41,685 nucleotides of DNA from an uncultured Eubacteriales bacterium (GTDB taxonomy: Bacteria > Bacillota > Clostridia > Christensenellales > Aristaeellaceae), in NCBI GenBank assembly GCA_902781095.1, contig CACZHW010000032.1:1-41685 (forward strand), written 5' to 3'. Shown here piece after piece: positions 10,119-18,442 of the stretch. The position numbers were made by a program, and so were the translations under genes. The number at the start of each line of letters is the position of its first letter. The stretch's first letter is position 1. The notes beneath the pieces were generated by a model, which was not told the origin of the DNA, made no database searches, and worked only from the letters and a program-made list of their open reading frames with translations.

Positions 10119-11309
10119 ATGAAGAAGCTGCTTTGCGTCCTGCTGGTCGCGATGATGGCGCTGTCCTTCGCCCTCGCCTCTGCCGAAGGCACCAAGGATT
10201 ACAGCATCGCCGTCGTTACCGGCACCATGTCCCAGTCCGTCGACGAGCGCGGCGCGGCCATGATGCTCGTGGAGAAGTACGGTGAGGACGTCATCAAGAC
10301 GGCCACCTATCCGGACAACTTCACCGAGGAGAAGGAAACCACCATCCAGACCATTGTTAACTTCGCGGACGACCCGACCGTCAAGGCCATCGTCGTTTGC
10401 CAGGCTGTTCCGGGCGTGGCGGAAGCTTTCCGTCAGGTCAAAGAGCGCCGCAGCGACATCATCTGCCTCGCGGGCGAGAGCCAGGAAGATCCGTCCCTCA
10501 TCACCAGCGCGGCTGACGTGACCGTGATGAACGACTTCGTGGCCCGCGGCTACCTCATCATCAAGACCGCCAAGGAGCTGGGCTGCGACACCTTCGTGCA
10601 CGTGTCCTTCCCGCGCCACATGGGCATCGAGTCCCTGAGCCGCCGCCTGGCCGTCATGAAGGCTGCTGGCGAAGAGCTGGGCGTCAAGATCGTTGAAGAG
10701 ACCGCCGCCGATCCGCTGAGCGACGTGGGCATCCCCGGCGCGCAGCAGCAGATCCTGGAGAAGGCGCCGGAATGGATCGAGAAGTACGGCAAGAACTCCG
10801 CCTACTTCTGCACCAACGACGCGCACACCGCTCCGTTGCTCAAGCAGCTGCTCGAGTACGGCGGATACTTCGTCGAGGCCGACCTGCCCTCCCCGCTGAT
10901 GGGCTATCCGGACGCGCTGGGCATCGAGTTCTCCGATTCCGACATGAGCAACTACGAGTACCTGCTCAAGAGCGTTGAAGACGCGATCGTGGCCAAGGGC
11001 GGCGAGGGCCGCTTCGGCACCTGGGCGTACTCCTACACCTACACGCTGGTTGCCGGCCTGACCGAGCACGCGATGAACGTGATCGAGGGCAAGAGCGACC
11101 TGCTGGAGATCGACGACATCTCCGACGCGCTGTCCGTGTATTCTCCGGGCGCGGAGTGGAACGGCTCCTACTACACCGATGCCAACACCGGCGTCAAGAC
11201 CGAGAACTACATGCTGATCTATCAGGATACCTACATCATGGGCAACCCCGGCCACTACATGGGCAATGCCGATGTTGAGGTCCCCGAGAAGTACTTCACC
11301 GTCAAGTAA
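10119..11309 (+). CDS. DUF3798 family solute-binding protein (ABC transporter)
   Basis: A secreted 396-residue protein. A signal peptide is visible (MKKLLCVLLVAMMALSFALASA); there is no lipobox Cys, so anchoring is unclear. The mature part has a periplasmic-binding-protein type I look: YSIAVVTGTMSQSVDE, AIVVCQAVPG, HVSFPRHMG, GAQQQILE, YFCTNDAHT, EADLPSPLMGYPDALG, GRFGTWAYSY. This matches my recollection of DUF3798, a family with no assigned ligand. As first gene of an operon with an ABC ATPase and two permeases, it should capture the substrate outside the cell. Codon use is strongly biased to C/G-ending codons, which suggests high expression. A hairpin separates it from the ATPase gene. Confidence 0.82.
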   Translation: MKKLLCVLLVAMMALSFALASAEGTKDYSIAVVTGTMSQSVDERGAAMMLVEKYGEDVIKTATYPDNFTEEKETTIQTIVNFADDPTVKAIVVCQAVPGVAEAFRQVKERRSDIICLAGESQEDPSLITSAADVTVMNDFVARGYLIIKTAKELGCDTFVHVSFPRHMGIESLSRRLAVMKAAGEELGVKIVEETAADPLSDVGIPGAQQQILEKAPEWIEKYGKNSAYFCTNDAHTAPLLKQLLEYGGYFVEADLPSPLMGYPDALGIEFSDSDMSNYEYLLKSVEDAIVAKGGEGRFGTWAYSYTYTLVAGLTEHAMNVIEGKSDLLEIDDISDALSVYSPGAEWNGSYYTDANTGVKTENYMLIYQDTYIMGNPGHYMGNADVEVPEKYFTVK

Positions 11310-11326
11310 TTCCGGTTGTACGATCC

Positions 11327-11356
11327 AAGGGGGAGGAACTGCTCCTCCCCCTTTTT
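11327..11356 (+). terminator. Intra-operon intrinsic terminator (attenuator) behind the binding-protein gene
   Basis: A perfect 11-bp stem (11327-11337 with 11343-11353), 5-base loop and T-run. It would end most transcripts after the binding protein and leave less mRNA for the transporter core. Confidence 0.8.
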
Positions 11357-11384
11357 CGTACACGGAAGGAAAAGGGAAAAACGC

Positions 11385-11416
11385 CCTTTCCGGTGCCCGG
11401 CGGGACACCGGAAAGG
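11385..11416 (+). repeat. Second intercistronic hairpin before the ABC ATPase gene
   Basis: CCTTTCCGGTG pairs perfectly with CACCGGAAAGG around a 10-base loop, with no T-run. It lies 50 bases before the ATPase start and may stabilise the 5' end of a processed or initiated downstream mRNA (inference). Confidence 0.5.
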
Positions 11417-11465
11417 ACGCTTTGCCACACCGGCGGGCGGCACCGAAAACTGAGGTGGGTTAACC

Positions 11466-13049
11466 ATGAGCAATCAAGCACCCTTACTGGAACTGAAAAA
11501 CATCAAGAAGGATTTCTTCGGCAATCAGGTGCTGGAAGACATCAACCTCACGCTTCGCGAAGGCGAGGTGCTGGGGCTTGTCGGCGAAAACGGCGCGGGC
11601 AAATCCACGCTGATGAAGATCCTGTTCGGCATGAACGAAATCCGGGAGACCGGCGGCTACGGCGGCGACATTCTGCTCTGCGGGGAGAAGGTCAGCTTTG
11701 CCACGCCGTTCGAGGCGCTGGAGCACGGCATCGGCATGGTCCATCAGGAGTTCTCACTGATCCCCGGCTTCACGGCGACGGAGAACATCCTGCTCAACCG
11801 CGAACCGCAGAAGAAGAGCGTGCTCTCCGAGGTCTTCGGCGAACGCCTCAACACGCTGGACCGGCACGAGATGGACGAACGCGCCGAAAACGCCATCGAG
11901 AAGATGGGCGTGCACATCGACGGGAACATGGTCATCAGCGACATGCCGGTCGGCCACAAGCAGTTCACTGAGATCGCCCGCGAGCTCTCCAAGGAGCAGC
12001 TGCGCCTGCTCATCCTGGACGAGCCGACCGCCGTGCTGACGGAGCAGGAGGCGGAAGCGCTGCTGGATTCCATCCGCGGCATGAGCGCGCGCGGCATCGC
12101 GGTCATCTTCATCACGCACCGCCTGCAGGAGATCCTGAACGTATGCGACAAGGTCGTCGTCATGCGCGACGGCTGCATCGTCAAGGACGTGCCGGCGAAG
12201 GAGACCAGCATTCCCGAGATCACGCGCTGGATGGTGGGCCGCAGCGTCAACACCACTCAGGAGGACGCGCGCCCCATCCCGGAAACGAAGACCATCCTGT
12301 CCATCGAGCGGCTGTGGGTGGATATGCCGGGCGAGACGGTGCGCGACGTGAACCTGGAAGTGCGCGAGGGGGAGATTCTGGGCATTGGTGGCCTGGCGGG
12401 CCAGGGCAAGCTGGGCATCCCCAACGGCATCATGGGCCTGTACGACGCGGGCGGGAAGGTGACCTTTGAGGGGAAAGAGATCCCGCTGAACAGCCCGCGC
12501 AAATGCCTGGACGCGAACCTCGCGTTCGTCTCGGAGGACCGCCGCGGCGTCGGGCTGCTGCTGGACGAGAGCCTGGAGTGGAACATCTCCTTCCCGGCGA
12601 TGCAGATCCAGGGCAAGTATCTGAAGCCGCTGCTGGGCGGCCTCGTCCACTGGCGCGACGAGGCGGCAATCCGCGAGGTGACGCAGCAATACATCGACGA
12701 GCTGCAGATCAAGTGCACGAGCTCGAGGCAGAGGGCCAAGGAGCTCTCCGGCGGCAACCAGCAGAAGGTCTGCCTGGCGAAGGCGTTCGCGCTGACACCG
12801 AAGTTCCTCTTCGTCTCCGAGCCGACGCGCGGCATCGACGTGGGTGCCAAGGCGCTGGTGCTGAAGGCGCTGAAGAAATTCAACCGGGAAAACGGCGTCA
12901 CCATCGTCATGATCTCCTCCGAGCTGGAGGAACTGCGGCAGATCTGCGACCGCATCGCCATCGTGAGCGGCGGCAGGATCGCCGGTATCCGCCCGGCGAC
13001 CGACAGCTCCGAGGACTTCGGCGCGCTGATGGTCAGCCAGGTTGTGTAA
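11466..13049 (+). CDS. Two-domain sugar-type ABC transporter ATPase (RbsA/MglA/BMP class)
   Basis: A 527-residue cytoplasmic ATPase with two fused nucleotide-binding domains, as in ribose, galactose and nucleoside (BMP) importers. Domain 1 has Walker A GENGAGKST near residue 39, Walker B LLILDEPTAVL and an unusual signature region (MPVGHKQFTEIA instead of an LSGGQ-like loop). Domain 2 has a degenerate Walker A (GLAGQGKLG, Ser/Thr replaced by Leu), the canonical signature LSGGNQQKV and FVSEPTRGIDVGA. Degeneracy in the second Walker A is normal in this class. GAGGTGG precedes the ATG. The pairing with two BPD_transp_2 permeases and a DUF3798 protein defines the operon; the substrate is unknown. 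Confidence 0.93.
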   Translation: MSNQAPLLELKNIKKDFFGNQVLEDINLTLREGEVLGLVGENGAGKSTLMKILFGMNEIRETGGYGGDILLCGEKVSFATPFEALEHGIGMVHQEFSLIPGFTATENILLNREPQKKSVLSEVFGERLNTLDRHEMDERAENAIEKMGVHIDGNMVISDMPVGHKQFTEIARELSKEQLRLLILDEPTAVLTEQEAEALLDSIRGMSARGIAVIFITHRLQEILNVCDKVVVMRDGCIVKDVPAKETSIPEITRWMVGRSVNTTQEDARPIPETKTILSIERLWVDMPGETVRDVNLEVREGEILGIGGLAGQGKLGIPNGIMGLYDAGGKVTFEGKEIPLNSPRKCLDANLAFVSEDRRGVGLLLDESLEWNISFPAMQIQGKYLKPLLGGLVHWRDEAAIREVTQQYIDELQIKCTSSRQRAKELSGGNQQKVCLAKAFALTPKFLFVSEPTRGIDVGAKALVLKALKKFNRENGVTIVMISSELEELRQICDRIAIVSGGRIAGIRPATDSSEDFGALMVSQVV

Positions 13050-13061
13050 AGGAGGGGCGAT

Positions 13062-14135
13062 ATGAGCGAAATGAATAAGACAGGCGCCCCTGTTGCCGGA
13101 AAAGTCAGGGAAGCGCTGCGGGAGTTCGGCCTCCCGCGCCTGATCATCGCGGCATTCCTGCTGCTGATGTTCATCATCGCGCCGTTTACGGGCGCGAACT
13201 TCTGGTCCCAGATCACCAACGTCTTCAACCGCTTCAGCTGGAACGCCGTGCTGGTGCTGGCGATGGTACCGATGGTGCACTCCGGCTGCGGCCTCAATTT
13301 CGGCCTGCCCGTGGGCATCATTGCGGGCCTGCTGGGGGCGACGCTCTCCATCGAGTGGGGCTTTACCGGCCCTGTGAGCTTCTTCATGGCCATCCTGATC
13401 GCGACGCCGTTTGCCATCGCGTTCGGACTGGCCTACGGCTGGCTGCTCAACAAGATCAAGGGCGGCGAGATGATGATCGCCACCTACGTCGGCTTCTCGG
13501 TGGTCTCGTTCTTCTGCATGATGTGGCTGGTGCTGCCCTACACCAAGGGCGACATGGCCTGGGGCTTTGAAGGGACGGGACTGCGGACCACGTTCCCCAT
13601 CGACAAGTACTACGGGGGCGTGCTCTCCAACTTCCTGCGTATTCAGATCGGCAAGCTGGTCATCCCGACGGGGGCGCTGCTTTTCTTCGCGCTGCTGGCC
13701 TTCCTCATCTGGGCTTTCCTGCACACGAAGACCGGCACGGCGATGACCGCCGTGGGCTCCAACCCCGTGTTCGCGCGGGCCGCCGGCATCAATGTGGACC
13801 GCATCCGCATGCTTTCCGTCGTCATGAGCACGTGGCTGGCGGCGGTCGGCATCCTCGTCTACGAGCAGGGCTTCGGCTTCGTGCAGCTGTACAACGCGCC
13901 GTTCAACATGGCGCTGCCTGCGGTCTCCGCGATCCTTATCGGCGGCGCGACGGCCAACAAGGCGAGCATCACCAACGTGGTCATCGGCACCATCCTCTTC
14001 CAGGGCATCGTCACGATGACGCCCACGGTGATGAACGGCCTGATCAACCTGGACATCAGCGAAGTGCTGCGCATGGTCGTGTCCAACGGCATGATCCTGT
14101 ACGCGCTGACGCGGAAAACGGAGGCGACACGATGA
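13062..14135 (+). CDS. ABC transporter permease (BPD_transp_2 family), first of two
   Basis: A 357-residue membrane protein with about nine hydrophobic segments, of the branched-chain/ribose-type permease family. Family pattern includes NFGLPVGIIAGLLGA in the first third and TAVGSNPVFARAAGINVDRIR, the coupling loop that contacts the ATPase, near residue 228, then IGGATANKASITNV. AGGAGG precedes the ATG; 12 bases separate it from the ATPase gene, and its stop overlaps the next start (ATGA), so subunit synthesis is coupled. It is homologous to its downstream neighbour, so the transporter core is probably a heterodimer. Confidence 0.93.
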   Translation: MSEMNKTGAPVAGKVREALREFGLPRLIIAAFLLLMFIIAPFTGANFWSQITNVFNRFSWNAVLVLAMVPMVHSGCGLNFGLPVGIIAGLLGATLSIEWGFTGPVSFFMAILIATPFAIAFGLAYGWLLNKIKGGEMMIATYVGFSVVSFFCMMWLVLPYTKGDMAWGFEGTGLRTTFPIDKYYGGVLSNFLRIQIGKLVIPTGALLFFALLAFLIWAFLHTKTGTAMTAVGSNPVFARAAGINVDRIRMLSVVMSTWLAAVGILVYEQGFGFVQLYNAPFNMALPAVSAILIGGATANKASITNVVIGTILFQGIVTMTPTVMNGLINLDISEVLRMVVSNGMILYALTRKTEATR

Positions 14136-15250
14136 ACGGTAAGAAAACCTCCGGACAGAAGCTCCTGGGCTTCCTCGGCGCCAATTCGGTGCCGATCATG
14201 TTCATCATCATCATCGCGTTCTGCATCCCGGTGGTGGGCTTTTCGCCGACCTTCCTGCTCAACGAGATCGTGACGCGCCTCTCGCGCAACGCGTTCCTCA
14301 TCCTCAGCCTGCTGATCCCGATCATGGCGGGCATGGGCCTGAACTTCGGCATGACGCTGGGCGCCATGGCGGCTGAGATCGCGCTGATCTTCGTGACGGA
14401 CTGGCAGATCTGGGGCATCCCCGGCATGGTGCTGGCGATGATCCTCTCCGTCCCGCTCTCCGCGCTGCTGGGGCTGCTCTGCGGCAAGATCCTCAACGCG
14501 GCCAAGGGGCGCGAGATGATCACCAGCTACATCATCAGCTTCTTCATGAACGGCATGTACCAGCTCGTCGTGCTGTACATGATGGGCTCCATCATCCCGA
14601 TTCTGCACAACAACATCAAGCTGCCGCGCGGCTACGGCGTGCGCAGTTCCGTGGACCTGACGCACATCCGCAAGTGCCTGGACAACCTGCTGGCGGTCAA
14701 TGTCGCCGGCGTGCGCATCCCGCTGCTGACGATCCTCATCATCGCGGCGATGTGCCTGGTCATCGTCTGGTTCCGCCGCACGAAGCTGGGGCAGGACATG
14801 CGCGCGGTCGGCCAGGATATGGAGGTCGCCCGCGCGGCCGGCATCGACGTGGAGCGCACGCGCCTCATCTCCATCGTGATCTCCACGGTGCTGGCGGGCA
14901 TCGGAATGGTCATCTACCTGCAGAACATGGGCGATATGGCCACGTACTCTTCGCACTCGCAGATCGGCATGTTCTGCATCGCGGCGCTGCTGGTCGGCGG
15001 CGCGTCCGTCGACAAGGCGAGCATCGGAAACGTGTTCCTCGGGGTCATCCTGTTCCATACGATGTTCATCCTGGCCCCGTCCGCCGGCGCGAAGATCACC
15101 GGCAACGAGGTCATCGGCGAGTACTTCCGCGTGTTTGTCTCCTACGGCGTCATCACCATTGCGCTGGTCATGTATGAGACGAAGAAGCGCCGCGAAAAGG
15201 CCGGCATCGGCCAGCAGCTGGCGGCGGCCCAGAAGGAGGGGGACAAATGA
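14132..15250 (+). CDS. ABC transporter permease (BPD_transp_2 family), second of two
   Basis: A 372-residue paralogue of the preceding permease with the same landmarks: GMGLNFGMTLGAMAAEIAL, the coupling loop AVGQDMEVARAAGIDVERTR and VGGASVDKASIGNV. The ATG at 14132 overlaps the previous TGA; the reading frame stays open further upstream but overlaps the other permease and has no ribosome site. Its TGA in turn overlaps the ATG of the next gene, so three cistrons are translationally chained. The region after TM4 (LPRGYGVRSSVDLTHIRKCLDN) is an extra external loop compared with the first permease. Confidence 0.93.
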   Translation: MNGKKTSGQKLLGFLGANSVPIMFIIIIAFCIPVVGFSPTFLLNEIVTRLSRNAFLILSLLIPIMAGMGLNFGMTLGAMAAEIALIFVTDWQIWGIPGMVLAMILSVPLSALLGLLCGKILNAAKGREMITSYIISFFMNGMYQLVVLYMMGSIIPILHNNIKLPRGYGVRSSVDLTHIRKCLDNLLAVNVAGVRIPLLTILIIAAMCLVIVWFRRTKLGQDMRAVGQDMEVARAAGIDVERTRLISIVISTVLAGIGMVIYLQNMGDMATYSSHSQIGMFCIAALLVGGASVDKASIGNVFLGVILFHTMFILAPSAGAKITGNEVIGEYFRVFVSYGVITIALVMYETKKRREKAGIGQQLAAAQKEGDK

Positions 15251-17418
15251 AGAACAGGAGAAGGTTCCTCTTCCGCGCCGCGACCGTCGCGGTACTCGTC
15301 GCCGTCGCCGCGGTCATGATGGTCATCGGCCGGGGCCACACCATCTACTTCGACAACAAGACCGCGACAGTGGACGGCCAGGAATACGCCGCCTACCAGC
15401 GCGCGGAGGTCTTTGTCGGGGAGGAGCGCGTGGCGCGCCTCTCCAAGAGGGAGCGCGGCATGGCGAGCTGCGTGGGGCAGAGCTTCGCCTTTACCGTCGA
15501 CGTGACGGAGAAGAAGGGCGACGAGCCCAAGCACTACGCGTTCTCCGTCAGCATACCGTACACGATGGACGGCATGGTCATCAGCCTCCCGGCGATCATC
15601 GCCGGACTTCCGGAGGAAGCGTGGCGCAGCGAATTCGTGCCGCAGGTCGTCCAGGAGGAAGCGGAGGAGGAAGTCGTCACCGACGAATTCGACATGGACG
15701 GCAGCGAATTCTGATCCGCATCGTAAACCGCATAAAACACGACCGCCTGCGGGCCCGCAAAAGGGCCGGCAGGCGGTTCTTCTTTTTGTTCGCCGGGAAA
15801 CCGGGGGTAGGGCGGCAGTACGCTTACTTCTTTCCGAGCAGCGCTCCAGGTCGGTGCACATGTCGTTGAAGACGACGCCGCCCAGCGGGTCGCAGTGGAT
15901 CTGCATCAGCCGCTCGATGTGGTGCTGGATGAAGGTCTCCTGCATGTCGTCCACGCGCTGCTCCAGTTCCTCGGCCTTCGGGATCAGCTCCGGCTTGTGG
16001 TCGCGGAAGACGGTCATGGAGACGTCCAGCGTTTCCAGCACGGCCTCGCCCATCTGGCGGAGCTCGTTCATCCCGGCCTCGGAGATGACGGCGTGGTTTT
16101 CCTTCAGCCTGTCGCAGAACTCGCCGATGTTCTCGGCGTGGTCGCTGATCCGCTCGTAATTGCTGACGACCTGGGTCATCTTGGTGAGGCGGAAGACGTC
16201 GCGCTCGGAGAGGTTCCGGCTGCGCAGCTGGACCAGCTTGTCGGTGATGGCGTGGTTGAGGTAGTCCACCGCGGCCTCCAGCTCCGCGATGCGGGCACCC
16301 TTCTCGGCGTCGTCCGGATGGAAGAAGTAGAAGAGGGACGTCTCCAGATTTTCCCTGGCGAAGTCGCCCATGCGGTCCACCTCCAGCTGGGCCTGGTGCA
16401 TGGCCACGCCGTCCGGATATTTGTCCAGGTCTGCCAGGTAGCGCAGGCGCTGCTCCTCCTGCGCGCGGCTCTCCGCGGGGAGGGGCGGCAGCAGGCGCCG
16501 GGTCAGCGCGACGAAGGTGCTCTGCAGCGGCAGGGCGGCCAGCGCCGCGATGATGGCGAAGAGCGTATGGGTGTTGGCGACCTGGCGCGCCACGTTGCCG
16601 GGCGACAGGGACTCGATGCCCGACAGGATGGCCGGGAAGAGGGTGATGAGCGCGCTGACCAGAACGGCGCGGAAGAGGTTGAACATCAGGTTGAGCAGGG
16701 CGACGCGCTTGCCTTCGCGGCTGGTGGTGAGGGAAGCCAGAAGGTTGGGCGTCACGGAGCCGATCGCCGCGCCGATGATCAGCCAGACGGTCTCGCGGTA
16801 ACCCAGCAGCCCCTGCTGCGCGAAGGCCTGGAAGATGACGACGGAGGAAGAGGAACTCTGCAGCAGCGACGTGAAGGCGACGCCGAAGAGCACGCCCGCC
16901 AGCGGGTTTTCCAGCGCGCTGACGAAGGCGATGAAGCCGGGATTCCCGGCCAGGGGCGCAATGGAACTCTTCATCATGCCGATGCCGACGAAGAGCATGC
17001 CGAAGCCCAGGATGACCGTGCCGATGTGGCGCACGACGGGCTTTTTGATGAACACGGCGGCGACGCAGCCGATGAAAAGAATCATCGGCGCATAGGCCGT
17101 GAGGTTGAAGGCCGTGATCTGTGCGGTGATGGTGGTGCCGATGTTGGCGCCCAGGATGACGCCGAAGGCCTGCGAGAGGGCCATGAGGCCGGACGAGACA
17201 AAGCCGATGAGCATCATGTCCGTGGCGCTGGAGCTCTGGATGAGCAGCGTGACCAGCAGGCCGACCGCCACGCCGGCCAGCCGGTTGGAGGTGACCTTCT
17301 CCAGGATTTCACGCAGCTTGTCGCCGGCGGCGTTTTTGAGGCCGGTGGACATGAGCGTCATTCCGTACAAAAAAAGTCCGATGCCGCCAAACAGGGCAAG
17401 GGCTTCTGTCAATTGCAT
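15142..17418 (-). CDS. Na/Pi-cotransporter family protein with PhoU-like C-terminal domain; C-terminus damaged, stop read through
   Basis: Sodium-dependent phosphate transporter of the NptA/PNaS type. The ATG at 17416-17418 has GGGAGAG 8 bases upstream. About 310 residues of membrane region carry two inverted QSSSA/QSSSS repeats (LIQSSSATDMML, LLQSSSSSVVIF), then a helical PhoU-like domain to residue 528 or so (MCTDLERCS). Homologues continue CSDHA.NIA and stop soon after. Here the frame shifts at 15833-15841 and runs 230 further codons antisense to the DUF6672-like gene before a stop at 15142. That tail is surely not authentic. A TAA in another frame at 15824-15826 would give a normal-looking GKK ending. 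The transporter domain is intact, so partial function is possible. Confidence 0.85.
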   Translation of the reverse strand: MQLTEALALFGGIGLFLYGMTLMSTGLKNAAGDKLREILEKVTSNRLAGVAVGLLVTLLIQSSSATDMMLIGFVSSGLMALSQAFGVILGANIGTTITAQITAFNLTAYAPMILFIGCVAAVFIKKPVVRHIGTVILGFGMLFVGIGMMKSSIAPLAGNPGFIAFVSALENPLAGVLFGVAFTSLLQSSSSSVVIFQAFAQQGLLGYRETVWLIIGAAIGSVTPNLLASLTTSREGKRVALLNLMFNLFRAVLVSALITLFPAILSGIESLSPGNVARQVANTHTLFAIIAALAALPLQSTFVALTRRLLPPLPAESRAQEEQRLRYLADLDKYPDGVAMHQAQLEVDRMGDFARENLETSLFYFFHPDDAEKGARIAELEAAVDYLNHAITDKLVQLRSRNLSERDVFRLTKMTQVVSNYERISDHAENIGEFCDRLKENHAVISEAGMNELRQMGEAVLETLDVSMTVFRDHKPELIPKAEELEQRVDDMQETFIQHHIERLMQIHCDPLGGVVFNDMCTDLERCSERSKRTAALPPVSRRTKRRTACRPFCGPAGGRVLCGLRCGSEFAAVHVEFVGDDFLLRFLLDDLRHEFAAPRFLRKSGDDRREADDHAVHRVRYADGERVVLGLVALLLRHVDGKGEALPHAARHAALPLGEARHALLPDKDLRALVGGVFLAVHCRGLVVEVDGVAPADDHHDRGDGDEYRDGRGAEEEPSPVLHLSPSFWAAASCWPMPAFSRRFFVSYMTSAMVMTP
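15247..15714 (+). CDS. Small membrane-anchored protein of the DUF3798 transport operon (DUF6672-like)
   Basis: A 155-residue protein with a basic N-terminus, one membrane segment at about residues 10-26 and an extracytoplasmic beta-rich part (HTIYFDNKTATVDGQEYAAY, KRERGMASCVGQSF, SIPYTMDGMVISLPA). It ends in a strongly acidic tail (QEEAEEEVVTDEFDMDGSEF). This resembles what I recall of DUF6672, found as the last gene of such operons; no function is known. The ATG overlaps the preceding TGA. It is probably an accessory subunit facing the binding protein, which is inference from position and topology. The gene lies entirely antisense to the read-through tail of the Na/Pi gene. Confidence 0.8.
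   Translation: MKNRRRFLFRAATVAVLVAVAAVMMVIGRGHTIYFDNKTATVDGQEYAAYQRAEVFVGEERVARLSKRERGMASCVGQSFAFTVDVTEKKGDEPKHYAFSVSIPYTMDGMVISLPAIIAGLPEEAWRSEFVPQVVQEEAEEEVVTDEFDMDGSEF
15742..15789. terminator. Terminator ending the ABC operon, usable from both sides
   Basis: ACCGCCTGC (15742-15750) pairs with GCAGGCGGT (15769-15777), with an inner GGGCCC/GGGCC pairing, and is followed by TCTTCTTTTT. On the other strand the stem is followed by GTGTTTTATG. Confidence 0.85.
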
Positions 17419-17478
17419 CGCTGATTCTCTCCCTTTGGACAGGAATGATATTGGGCCTTGGCCATCCTGTCCCATTAC

Positions 17479-17507
17479 AGTATATCACGGTTTTTTATCG
17501 AAGGCAA
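17479..17507 (-). promoter_or_regulatory. Promoter of the Na/Pi cotransporter gene
   Basis: Minus strand: TTGCCT, 17 bases, TATACT, 60 bases before the ATG. Confidence 0.65.
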
Positions 17508-17564
17508 ATAAATCATTTACCCGTATGGGATAAACCGGAGCTTATCGGCCGACGTGCCGGGGCG

Positions 17565-17607
17565 GCATAAAAGAGTTCCTCTCCCGCCGCAGGGGCGGAA
17601 GAGGAAC
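17565..17607 (-). terminator. Terminator of gpmA
   Basis: A 14-position stem with one mismatch (17575-17588 with 17594-17607). On the minus strand it is followed by CTTTTATG. It starts 16 bases after the gpmA stop. Confidence 0.75.
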
Positions 17608-17622
17608 GGTTATGGACGGAGG

Positions 17623-18369
17623 TTATTTCTTTTTGCCCTGGTTGGCAACGGCTTCCATCTTGGCCTTGAGCGCTTCCTGGTCGCCCAGATAATAGCTGCG
17701 GATGACCTTGAAGTCGTCGTCGAATTCGTAGACCAGCGGCACGCCGGTGGGGATGTTGACGCCGATGATGTCCTCGTCGCTGATGTTGTCGAAGTACTTG
17801 ACGAGGGCGCGCAGGGAGTTGCCGTGCGCCGCGATGATGACGCGCTTGCCCGCCTTCATCTGGGGCTTGATCTCCTCGTTGAAGTAGGGGACGGCGCGCT
17901 CGATGGTGGTCTCCAGGCTCTCGTTGTTGGGGATGCAGGCGGGATCAACCTCGCGGTATGCCGGATTCTTGTGGGCGCTGCGCTCGTCGTCGGGATCCAG
18001 GACCGGCGGCTTGATGTTGAAGGAACGGCGCCAGATCTTCACCTGATCCTCGCCGTACTTTTCAGCGGTCTCGCTCTTGTTGAGGCCCTGCAGGGCGCCG
18101 TAGTGGCGCTCGTTGAGCTTCCAGGACTTGACGACGGGCAGCCAGTTGCGGTCCATCTCGTCCAGAATGTGGTTGAGGGTGTGCACGGCACGCTTGAGGT
18201 AGGAGGTATAGCAGATGTCGAAGTCATAGCCTTCCTCGCGCAGCGTGACGCCGGCCTGACGGGCTTCCTCGTGTCCTTTCTCGCTGAGATCGGGATCCAT
18301 CCAGCCGGTAAAGAGGTTGAGCTTGTTCCACTCGCTCTCACCGTGGCGGACCAGTACCAGTTTCATCAT
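17623..18369 (-). CDS. gpmA: 2,3-bisphosphoglycerate-dependent phosphoglycerate mutase
   Basis: Interconverts 3- and 2-phosphoglycerate in glycolysis. The 248-residue enzyme shows [10 protein letters not shown] with the phosphorylated His near residue 9, the [15 protein letters not shown] loop, [32 protein letters not shown], and the second catalytic His in [12 protein letters not shown]. The start at 18369 has AAGGAGG 9 bases upstream; a longer frame to 18435 lacks one. The gene is transcribed alone from its own promoter at 18414-18442. Confidence 0.97.
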   Translation of the reverse strand: MMKLVLVRHGESEWNKLNLFTGWMDPDLSEKGHEEARQAGVTLREEGYDFDICYTSYLKRAVHTLNHILDEMDRNWLPVVKSWKLNERHYGALQGLNKSETAEKYGEDQVKIWRRSFNIKPPVLDPDDERSAHKNPAYREVDPACIPNNESLETTIERAVPYFNEEIKPQMKAGKRVIIAAHGNSLRALVKYFDNISDEDIIGVNIPTGVPLVYEFDDDFKVIRSYYLGDQEALKAKMEAVANQGKKK

Positions 18370-18413
18370 GGGAATCATCCTCCTTGGATTGTCTTTGTTT
18401 GGTTTGCGCCCAT

Positions 18414-18442
18414 AGCATAACACGCGGAAGGGCAAATTTCAA
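18414..18442 (-). promoter_or_regulatory. Promoter of gpmA
   Basis: Minus strand: TTGAAA, 17 bases, TATGCT, 45 bases before the ATG. Confidence 0.65.

Noticed and set aside
11754..13724. 656-codon minus-strand frame opposite the ABC ATPase
   Set aside because: The frame spans two real genes in antisense and has no domain pattern, so it is a GC-driven shadow.
15142..15832. The 230-residue C-terminal extension of the Na/Pi protein as a new domain
   Set aside because: It is antisense to the well-supported DUF6672-like gene and passes through its terminator, so it is explained better by a frameshifting deletion than by a novel domain.
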